Below the pieces are notes generated by a model. That model did not search any database. It was not told the DNA's origin and saw only the letters and a list, made by a program, of their open reading frames with translations. A program made the position numbers and the translations under genes. 64,000 nucleotides of DNA. Source: Sipunculus nudus (taxonomy: Eukaryota > Annelida > Sipuncula > Golfingiida > Sipunculidae). This document shows positions 51,801 through 63,800 of this stretch, piece after piece (positions within the stretch are counted from its first letter, which is position 1; every line of letters begins with the position of its first letter). The DNA is taken from assembly GCA_026874595.1 (NCBI GenBank), contig CM049311.1:13421676-13485675 (forward strand). The letters are read 5' to 3'.

Positions 51801-54800
51801 CTACAAGGTGAACGAAAAAACTTTTAATCAGACTTGGAATTGAGTAATGATATTTAAATGTTCTTTCCTGTATGGAAATATTAACCAGGTCAATGGCGTA
51901 ATGCTCATTCGGCACTCTACGCATAGAATGAACTTTCATCACAGCAGACCGAGGTCGCAGGTTTAAAATTCTGTATAAAAGTTGAAAAAGCATCCGGTTG
52001 GGAGATGGATTTTTTTTTTAAAGTTTTGATAAACAAAATTAATGAAAATAAAATTCAGTATAAAGTTTATAAGCCCACATTAAGAACTATCATATAAAAG
52101 AAATGAAATCAAAAGAAATGAATAAAACAAGCCTTTTTGTGAATTGTGGACCGACGTGGCATCGCCATGGCATAAGTTCATGGCCTATGACCAGATGGGC
52201 TCAAAATTTATAAAACCAGTGTGGAGAATACCTACTAAGATCAGGAGCCTCACAGATGCACTTTTATTTAGAAGTGTGTATGAGTAACGCTTGTTTAGAT
52301 ATCGCGTCGCATATGAAACGTTCTAAGATCCTCAGCCATGTGAGGAATGAAAATAACTAAAGGAAAATGTATTCCTACATACTGCAGCAGATGGAAAACA
52401 ACTGGTGACATAATATAGATCTCCGCTAGTATACTCGGTGCAGATCAATAATAAGCAGTCTTTCGAGAATGTACCAGTTTAAAACTTTAATATATGTCAG
52501 GGTCCTCCATACCTGAAAGTTGCAGGGGATAGATAGTGCCAGTGTGAGTCCACTGTGACTCGTCGGTCAGATGAGCATGCGGGTCATGGTGAGGATGAAT
52601 TGTTGCGTCACAAGGTTTGTTACCGACAGCCCAAGTGTAGAGAAATATGCCAGTCTCGTTGTCATGGAAACCTTCCCAGTTTGCTAAGAGAAATCACAAA
52701 TAATTTGCACTGTTACATTGTCAATCTCCATGTGTCTAAATGTTATGGTTTACTGTTAATATTCGAAGATTCATGTAGGTTCAACATAATTAATTTAAAT
52801 ATTCCTTCAGATACTTTGATGATAAATATTCGCTCATGTTAACTATCTGTTAAATAAATGTATCCAAAACAGCTTTTCATTTTTGTGAATTGCCTAATGT
52901 TCCAAATGTCAAATGTGTGTATCCTTGATACACACGTCTCTTTATAAAGTGAAACGTGAAACGATGATAAGCGATTTCATTAGCGTTTTATGGAATGTGC
53001 CTTTTAAAATGAGACAGTTTACCTGCTATGAATGTGTTCATTCTGGTGTATCTTTGGTCAACTCCAGGTCTCGGTCCGTTCATAACTGTGCGTGAACCTG
53101 GGCCGTCGATGATATACCTGATAAAGAGTCATGTGACAGGAGTTTACTACAAGTTTGCATTGAGCCTAATGGGTTTATCACAAAAAAATCATAAAACATG
53201 ACAAATTTATGCAAAAAAATAAGAAATTAAAGTATCAAAAACATAACAGCAGAAAACGTATCAAAGAATCCAGATTGAAATAACTATAAACACATTAAAG
53301 GTATAGTCTCCAGGGAATATCTCAAAAGACACTTTTAAAACATAATTCATTTACCTGTGATTTTGTATAGGCGTGATGTCTTTACATAGGGAATGGTATT
53401 TTGCTGGCAGCATCTCATGGCAATCCTCTCGGGTCAGCCTGTCCATTGTCACCCCTTGCACATTGCCAGGTTCGGGTGGGGTCAAATCCACAAGAATACC
53501 ATCAGAAGATATCACTGATTCATAGCCTTGTTAAAGGAACAATGGGGAGATATATTAAGCAAACAGTCAGTACAGCAAAACATGTATCATGATTATACTT
53601 TAAAGACGCACCCAACACTTCTGTTAAATCTAGCAACGAGTTAAGATATATAATGAATAATGAATTATATCTTTAATTAGTTAATAAAACATCATAAATG
53701 TATCATACCTATTACATTCTTCAGATAAAAGTTGAAGGTGTAAATCTGGTTATGTCCCAGATTAATACCCTGGATATTAAAGCTTGACTTGTGTCCTATG
53801 CCTTTCCTTTCAAAGTGGTGATAAAAGCCATTCTGAAATCAGGAATTTTAACAGTTATGATTGAATTCTTTATTATTGACTTATGTTATAATTAAGAATT
53901 AGAAATAAAATTGTGAAATTACGCCAGGGTATTTCTTGGAATCGCCCGACAAAACATTCCATCTCTACCGGTTGGAGGTGATAGCGTAAAACGGGGCTAT
54001 TTACAAATGACAGTCTCGGGAGCGTACCAGACGGTTTTAAGAAAAATCAGCTTGTATTAATTCATAAAGTATCTTTCCAAATCATAATGAAGGGTTGATT
54101 TGTGGGTATATTAACTTTGTAGAAATCGGCAAGACCGGAACGACTGCGTAATCCGGGACTTTCTTCGTTGCCAGATATCTTGCAAATAGCCGGGAGAATT
54201 GCATGCTAGTAACAGGAGGTATTAATTTTTAAAGGCGCTAAGTGGAAGATGTTAATAAAAAAAGTACCAAGGAGATCCCAGGAGCGAGCACACGACATGT
54301 TCAACTAAGAGGAAGGGGTTCTTCTGGGTTAAGTGCTTATAGGAGGCCTTCCTTAGGGGTAAAAGGGGGGTGAGCTCAAGGAAATGTAACTACAATCCTT
54401 GGTCCCAAGTGGAAAGACAAGAGACTGTCTCGGTCTCTGTATCGCCAAACCCTTGAGAAGAAGGAAGATACTAGGATCATTTATAACCGGCTCTTAGGCC
54501 GTCGAAGACCTGTGTCCCTTGAATGTTAGAGGATTCAAGCCCTTAACTGTAAAGAGACTGTGAATAAATACCAATATTTTTGTAGCAGTCAAACTGTACG
54601 GTTTACAGTTATGATATCTGGCAAGCCATTTGTATGAGCAGCTCCTTCCTTCTCTAAGCGAGTTAAGGTCTACGTGAAGGAAGGATGGTTTCCATACGAA
54701 GTGAGAACCAGAAACAGTTGTCCAAAGGGACCCTGTAGTTGCGACCCCTGAGATCGGCGAGATTCCGGGATTTTTCAATTAAATTTATTGTTTCAATTGG

Positions 54801-57800
54801 TTTTAAAAGGACATTGGTAAGTAAGTTCATATAACAAGTAATGCAATACTAGGAAAAAGAAAACGCATATTGCTTGATACACAAAGGGTCTATATACTCT
54901 TCCATAAATTCCAACAGACAAGGTACACATAACAAGTGCAAGTAACATGAACAAAGTGCCGAACACCATATCATGCATACATTTGAAATACAATGCAGTT
55001 TAGTGTTAGCTACTGTAAATCAGGAATAAGAAATTTAACAATTTGTTTTCTTTTAATTTTATATCAATGTCCAACAAGTAATGTCTTACACTGGCTTTAA
55101 CAGAGATGAAAGGTTGATATTATTTCAGCAAAAAACAATGAAACAGAAATTTACTCCTTAGGATAACCTACATCTGCTCGATTAGTTCGAAATTAGTATC
55201 CAGATCCGTACGTTGCCAGGATCCATGGCATATTAGAAGGGGGAAGGAGGAAGGATCGATCTCTTTTTAAAAAAAGATGTCGTCAAAAATCCTATAGTAG
55301 CTTGACCAGAGGGTTCGAGAAGAGCACCCTATCCTCTGCATAAAAACTGCGAGCGAATTTAATCATCTTCTGCAACCGACGCACAATTGGTGGTACGCGG
55401 GGTCAAGAAGTCGACTCGATTTCGTTGAGGTAAGGAGACGATCCCCGGAGGGGCGACCGATGACGCGGGTGAAGGATGGTAGCCAAAGACGCATCAGGAA
55501 AAATATCCAATTCGACCTCTGGCTCTGATCTCCACGGGGATACAGGAATCAAAGTCGGTAGATCGTGAGTTAGAATCTCAGCCGAGGTGAGATTTTTACG
55601 GTCGGCCTCCACCCAGGGTGAGCGCTCTGCAGGCTTCATGGAAAGGTCTTATCCAACGGCTGTGTTTGACTAAGACTGAACCAAAGCTAGTACGATCCAA
55701 CGGAGTTGTTCTAAAACTGTCCCGTGTGGACTGAGGTAACCTAGGAGACACATGATGGAAATGAGAAAGGTTCTCATACTGGTGATGAGTGAAATTTTAA
55801 ATGTAGTAGGATCCTGAGTGAGAGAGGTCGCCGGGTAAAAGAAGAAAACAAGCTGCCCATGGGACATGACGCTCAGCTGAACATGAAAATACAAAGAGTG
55901 TATTTTAAGATGTATTTGAAATATGATTAACATCAAATTTTTAATTATTCTGAGGGGTACTTCTGAGGTTCATAGCTCGGAGAATATGGGTATCAGAGAC
56001 CTAATTTTAGGTTTCCACAGAGATATATTCATGAACCTCCTTTGATGTCAAGTTAGAAAATTCCAGGTCCAGCGGTTGGAAATTGTGCCATGTTAACAGT
56101 TGACCGTTTCATTGCAGGTCCCAAAAATCATATAAAATGAAAAAATACAGGTGGCACCACCGGTCTGCAGGAGGTGATAGAACACCCCATGATAAATGAT
56201 CATGCACATAATCATGGTGATCAGTACAGTAGTTATTCAGATACTTGAGCTTTTGTATCAAAATTGTGATATTTCGGGGGGGGGGGGGGTACTTCACAGC
56301 TCCATAGCTCAAAGAATATTGGTAACAGAGACCTAATTTCTAGTTTACAAAAAGATTATTCATGGACCTTCCTAGATTTGAGGTGAGAAGATTCCAGGTT
56401 ACGATTTTGCCCTTTTAAAAGATTACAGTTTCATTGCAGGTCTGGATAAAAAGAGAAAAAAATACAGGTGGCGCCACCAGTCTGCAGGAAGTAATGGAAC
56501 ATCCAATGTTCAATATTCATGCAAAGAATCATGGTGATCAATGCAGCAGTTATTCAGATTCTTGAACTTATGTATCAAATTGTGCATTATTCTGACCGGT
56601 AGTTCGGAGCCCAATAGCTTTGAAGGATATGGGTAACAAAGACCTAATTTCAGGTTTTCAAGGAGATTTTTCATGAGCCTCTCTTGATGTCAAGTAAGGA
56701 GATTCCAGATACAGTGGTTATGATTTTTGCCCTGTTAACGTACAGACGGCTGGGCGGCCAGATGGCCGGACGAAGGACGGACAAGGAGTGATCACAATAG
56801 CTCAGATGACTATCAGTCAGCTGAGCTAAAAGTTAGAGAAAAAATGCATAAAAATCGAGAAAAAAAATCCACCATTCTGCAGGAACTGACGAAATAGTCC
56901 TTTATGAATATGCATGCAAAAATTGGTGATCAATGCAAAGGTTGTTCAGATACTTGAGCTTTTGTATCAAATTTTCTATTATTCTGGGGGGGGGTTCTTC
57001 GGGGCCCTATAGCTCAGAGATTATGGGTAACAGAGACCTAATTTCAGGTTTCTATAGATACTTTTTATGGGCCTCCATGCTTGTCAAGAGAGAAGATTCT
57101 AGGTCTAGTTGTTACAATTTGTGCCCTGTGAACAGATGACTGCATCTTTAGAGTTCTCAAAAATAGAGTAATATTGGTAATAGAGACCTAATTTCAGGTT
57201 TCCAAGGAGATTTTTGATTGACCTCCCCGGATGTCAAGTTAAAAGATTCTAGGTCTAATGGTTACGATTTGTGCCTTGTTAACGGACGGACGGACAGACG
57301 GACAGACGGACGCCGGACAAAGAGTGATCGCCATAGATCAGATGACTTTCAGTCAGCTGAGCTAAAAATCTGTGTTAAGGCCATGATATCTGGGATTGAG
57401 ACTGCTCTAAGGCAAGGCTCTTACTCGATTGCTTATGCTATTGAGGTCTCTGATCTCCCAGGGGTATTGGGACTGAGAAAGAAACTCCGACGTGTACAAT
57501 TTTATCGCTCGACGGACAAACTATGGTCAGACCAGTGCTTGGTAGTTTCAGTAAACTCGAAATCAGGCCTACCAGTGAGGACTGACTACGGCGGTCTAGC
57601 ATTTCAATAGGAATCCCATACTTCAGAGTCTGTTCAATATCGCTGTATGAACAAGTCAGGGTCGGACAGGTACAATGTAGATTCAATACGGCTGGCACTC
57701 TGTTCTTATCAGAACCCCATCTCCCATAGCGCCGTATTACCGCCGAGAAATTGCTTATACAAGCAGCGGGGGTCCTGTACGAGGAGCGATACATAATGAG

Positions 57801-60800
57801 AGAGGCTGCGCGTAAGCCCTAGTTTTGAGAGATGACACTAAGAGCGGCGGCATCGCTGATAAATGTTTGATGCGAGAGATTCGTAAAAGAATGGCGCCGC
57901 TCGAAGCTTCTGTGTGCCAAGGCGGTGCTGAATTCTTTCCTATACTTCAGGAAAGGGAAATATTCATTACAATATTTGTAAATTTATTTCCGTTGTAACT
58001 AGAGATATATCCATCCTAAATAGGAATTACCTGGTGGATTTCATTTCCAAACCCCTCAACGTTTCCTAATAATTCACATCGATGACTTTCACCATAATCA
58101 AAGTTGAAACCAGTACAGATTGTAGTTTGGTATGAAAGGCACTCTCGAGCACATCCAGCTACATCTGAATGGGTAGAAGTCTTGAATGGTGGTACAACAA
58201 GCTGACCGCGGCGATGTTCTGTTAAACAAAACTTTCATTGCTTATCTGAGTTACATTCGGTGGAACAAATACATGGGTTCGACCAATAATCTTTGTTGCA
58301 ACATTTCTTTTTTTCTTTGTCTTGTCCTGTTTTCGGGTTTCATGTTAGTGAATACAACTTACCTTACATCATGAAATACTGAATATCTATTTAATATTAT
58401 ATTATGGAAAATAACATGTCTATCGCCAGCTGTATTTCACTGATTTGTCAATTATTCTTTACGTGTGTAAATAGGCATATGTAAATCCGTTACGTGAGAA
58501 TCGCTTAACAGGATCACTCTCAGGGCCCCCAGTGTCTGGAACAGTGGTCACTGGCTGCCAGTCTAACGTTTGATGTCCGTAGTAACCGCGCCCAAATCCA
58601 ATGGCAATCTAGTAACGGAAAGAAATAAACATAAATGACACATAGTAATAAACTTGAAAAATGCAGCGATTCTATGGTGGATACTAGATATTGTGGCAGT
58701 CTAAAACACATATACCATACACTGCAGTATGAAATTTAGTGTAAGAAACGAGTGTATGACTTGCTTGTTTGTCAGTTAGTTCAGAGTCGTCAATTGCCAA
58801 AGCAGACCCTTTCAGTATGTGTGGGTGGCTCGAGGTCAAGAAGTCAGGCGTGACACGTCCATGGGGCGGCGTGGTGTCGTATGTAGGTATGCTGCATCTG
58901 GTACAGACCTTGGCATCAGCAGAGTTCTTGGCACACACAGTGAAGTAGAGAGGTTTACCTGACACGAGTTTCTGTAAATGACAAAACAACCACACTGTCT
59001 TTTTGTTCTATCTTTACATCAAAACCGAATATCTTATTGTGATTGCCTCTGGCAACCTGATTCCCATAACTGTAAGAAATTTGGCTACATCAAACCTCGA
59101 ACTTGCTTTTTTATATGAAGGTTAAATAAGTACCTTCAAATGAAAAATACATTCTTGCATATCTGGTAAGTCGATATAGTATGCGACACGACGATTAAGT
59201 ATTAGCGAGCCAATCCCCCAGAAATGTCTTACCTTACTGACCACCACTGAGTTCCCTCCGAGTGATTCATCCTTTACTATATCACTTCCGCCTGGCACTG
59301 TCCCGATAGAGTACTCGAGTTTTACTTCACTCTTATCTTCGTCTACCCCTAGTTCCAAGTTAAACGCTGGTTCCGTGTAGTCCCGGTCCGCCACCTGGCT
59401 GACGCTGCAGCCATCATTTGTTGCAGAGAATTGCTGAGCAGAAGGACCCGATGCTATTCTACGTTTAGCTCTCGAGGTCTGCAGTGGTAAATATATACCA
59501 ATTAATATAATTAAGTTTCTGAATTTTATGTCATATTATTTGTGCTTTATTTAGTCGTCCCTATTTATAAAGCCATCGCACTTAAAGGGCTGTATGAGCA
59601 TCCCTTTTTAATTGGTCATTCATTTATACATGTCATTTTTGAACGCACACTTTAATCTGACCTCCTCAATCATATGCTTGAATTAAGTACCAGTACATAC
59701 CGGCGTGCTGTAAGAAATGAATCTAGGTGGAGTTTTGTCCGGCTCTGCGTCGTTCAGGTTAAATATGTTCTTGTTTATTGCTTTTGTTTCATAGCTGTAA
59801 AGTGTTGTCTCTAGGATGAGCTGTCTCACTAACCACAGATCGATGTACGCTTTTGCTTTCACCTCTAGTTTCAAAGGAATGAGGTCAAGGTCCATTCGGA
59901 TTCTATTTGAACGAAAGGATTTTTGTCAGTTGCTTGGGCACATATGTATCCTTTGCAAATTAAATATGAAAACACTTAATTTCTGCTTTATGTCAGAGTC
60001 GATATTTATTGTGTATTTGTCTCATCATTGAAAAGTAAGGAAGTCCGTCCTTGCCAATTCTCGTAATTCCAATAGTAATTTTGTGTGGTTTGAGTGTATT
60101 AGTTCATATTTCAAGCATAACACATGAACCTCAAAAACATATTTTTAAAATGATTAAAAACGTTATGTTAGTACCATTGATAAGCATTTATACTAAGAAT
60201 ATATTCATTAGATCGCTAACCTTACATCGATTGGAAATTTATTAAACTCAGTCGTTATTTTCACAGGAAAATTGACCGTGAGAAGATAGCCTTCTACTTC
60301 AACACCACCAGAAAAGGCTAGAATTAGAATCCTTGCCCCTCCAAACACTTTGGCTCCGACGCCTGGGATAGCTCTAGCCTTAAAACATTGAACAAATTTA
60401 TTAACCATTGTAGAAGATAATACACATAACTGCCACATGATTCTATAAATTATTGTTGTATTTAATATAAAATGCATACTTCTTTACTATTCCTGTCCAT
60501 ATGTTAGAGGGTCAAATGTATACATTTGCAATTATTCCATATTTTCCATATATACCTACTTTCAATGTCCGTAAGCCACGGAGGGAACAACAAAGACTGT
60601 AGTTTGTAAACAACAGTGAAACAGTATTTAGTATATTACATGTTTATGTGTAGACAGGAACTTAAAAATGATTCTTAAAAAAGACATCTTGATCAGTAGC
60701 AAGGGTATAGGGATCAACTGACCTCTGCTTTCATGGACATAAGACAGAGTGTACAGGTAAATTTTACACCATATTGCCCCCCTGCTCCAAATGCTGCAAA

Positions 60801-63800
60801 TCAAACACATAAATCATAAATGACGGATATGGTGTAAAGTAACGTTTGATAGCAACAGTTTATGAATACATTGTATTATAGGGACATAAAGATCTTTATA
60901 TTAGAGTATTGGCTATAAGTAACATAAATACATTTAGGAACGCCGAATCGCATTAAATTAGCAGCTCAGAGCTGCTATATTTTATATCCTTTCTTCAGAG
61001 TTTCACAAATTATGGTGATCATCAAGTGCAAGTTCTGATATCGAAACTATCCTTCAGCTAAAACCTGTAGCTGGAGAAACGTCTTCATTACGTTTCATCT
61101 GAGAGCAATTTTTGGCTTAAGGTAAACGATATCCTTAAAATGGAGTAAACGTTAATGAATGAAATATAAACATGAAAACGTTACAAGCATCAATAGTTTA
61201 TATGAGCATTAAAAGCAATGATGAGCAAGGATTTAAAATGTTATCCAATTTAATCCCAAACAGGAAAGGATAAGGGACAATGGTACTTTTTCGCAAATTT
61301 TGTATAATATTTGCGATATCAAGTATTTTAAATAATGACATTTTTTGATCAGTAGTGACAAGTGATATTTAAATCCGTGCTTACACAGGATAATAGGTGG
61401 AATAGGTAAAGGAATTGGAAGAGGAAACGAAATCTCAAAGAAGGTTTGGTATGTTGGTCCAATTTCCCTGCTCAACCCTTGGCTGCAAAGATCTTCTCTG
61501 TTGAACTCATAGTCAAATATTTTGTCCATCGCTGCTTTAATGCGTCCTATCAGCTGTTAAACACAGAGACTTTCTATTATTCTATCATTTTATATCGTTA
61601 TTGTTTCATTTATTATAATTATTATTATTATTATAAACTTAAAAGCCACATTGATGTTTAGGAATAAAAAAACGCATTGCTTAAATTAATCAGTGAAGCT
61701 TCCGAGGACATCCAAAATATCAACTAAATATGTCTCGGAGACAGCGGAAGATCTGTTTACAAACCCAATTGAAAATTAAAATACATGTTCTACCCATTTT
61801 GAGTGAGCGATTCTGAGAGTCCGAACCAGTCCCCTGAACAATTTAGGACTTCTCTCGGTCTCCTCTAAGACTTGCAAAACTTGCCCGACTGTCGAATTCA
61901 CGTTGCTAATAATTTCATTGATGTAGCCAGTATGTTCTGTGAAAAAGTAATATTACAATATTACTTGTTCAGAAGGAAATACATAACTTCGGAGATTATA
62001 CATAACGGAATACAGTTAACATTCGTATCGCCGATACATGGGCTATGATATATACAATCATTCAAACCATTCAAAATCAAACACTAGATAGCTCACAAAA
62101 TGTATAGTAATGAGTCTGCAAGGAAGAGGTGGCCCAGCTCCGCATAACTGGTACTGCAACTTTCGTAATATTAATATTTCATGTTCATGTTAAATTAAAT
62201 TATAAATTTGTGAAATGTGTCTCGCATATAAGGATTGTATCAAACTTTGCCCAAGCTACATTGATGAATGCATAGCATGGCATTTTTATGGCCTCAGAGT
62301 GATTTTGCGTCGCTCTAAATAATTTCGGCAAGTCTGTAATGTCACTACCAGCAAGTGCATCTAGAAAAAAAAGTTCAAGAGGCATCAATTTGTTCTTACT
62401 ATTGGCTCCGATGGATTACTTCGGGAATAAAAATCAAGAGAATCCTTAAGAAACAGGAGACAAAATGGGATTACCTGGAGAGGATGTTCGAATGGGAGTG
62501 TTACAGGAAGAATTATCCAACGGAATTGTTAAGTTTTGAAAAAGGGTTCCTGGATGTTTACACTTTGCCTCCATTTTACTGCACCAGGAAGTCGCAAATG
62601 TTACCTTGAAATAGACAACACAATAGTAAATACACAAATTTCACGCATTAAACTTTCTAATTCCAAGTGAACAAACAGGACAAAATACTAAATAATTTGC
62701 AAGTGTAAATATGGTCAACTGAACTATGTTTATCATTAGCTGCAAAAATATACTCCGTCTCAAATTATTTTTTTCAAACTCTCTCGTTAAAAATTGAGCA
62801 GCATTTATGTACCCGTGCCGTGTTATTGTGCACTTGGACGCTGTAATTGAGCAAAAGCTGATAACTGGCGGGGGAAGATCTTCCATCCCCTAACACTATC
62901 GATTTCTCGGTTGTACCTGTAAAAAACATTAATTAATAATAGATGTTTGGCACCCAGCACTTTTGACTAAATTACTAGCTATGCCGTCAGAATGTAGGAC
63001 GCTCATTTAACGACCATCCTCTTCTAAAAGAACAATTCCAATAACCATCGTTAAAGAGAAATTAATACATATATCGAGGCCGAGGTGCCTACCTGACATT
63101 TCGGTGGAGACAGGAATAAGGAATCTTTTGGTCCCAGCACTTACAAAAATACCTTCGCACTTGTGGTAGATTAGTGACAGCTGTAACATATACTGGAAGG
63201 TGAAATATGGAATGTCTGCACAACAGGTGAATGATTCACACGAGAAACTTTTGGGGGTGCATTTGACTTTCTCAAGATCCTTCCCGTATGTCATGCCACA
63301 TACTGAAACAGGTAAGCAGGAGTTTGTAAATAAATGCAGTTCTCCCCGAAACAGTGTTCAAATATTAAGATTCACTTTCAACATGTTATATTCACTTCTT
63401 TTTGTTCCCAATGCATCAGTGGCAATGTCCAGGTTCATGTTTGACCATTAATATCACTATGCCGTAAGATAAATTGTATACACTAACGTGGATATCACGT
63501 CAGACAATACACTTGTGTTTTCCAAAAATAAAAAAAGAACTCACCTTCATTTCTTTCCCAGTACCGTTGCCGGAGCCTACGTTTAGAACCTTTCGGGCTT
63601 TTTCCTTCGGAGAATAGATATCTCTCAAGCTGGTAACGCTCCATTACATCAGGCCGAGTGCATTTTGGCACATCACTTTGCTGGTTTGTATAAAATAAAA
63701 AAATAACACTGTTTTAAAACAATAATGTACCCGTAACTGTATACAACGAAAACAAGAAAAAAAATAAAGGTTGGGGGGGGGGGGGTTCTGTGAATACCTG

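Noticed and set aside
34890-57370. Spaced repeats as a CRISPR-like array
   Set aside because: Units are about 340 bp, diverged and in introns of an animal gene. There are no short identical repeats with unique spacers.
57218-57610. 130-residue plus-strand frame
   Set aside because: It starts inside the ACGG repeat and continues into an unclassified segment. There is no recognisable domain and it lies within a gene B intron.
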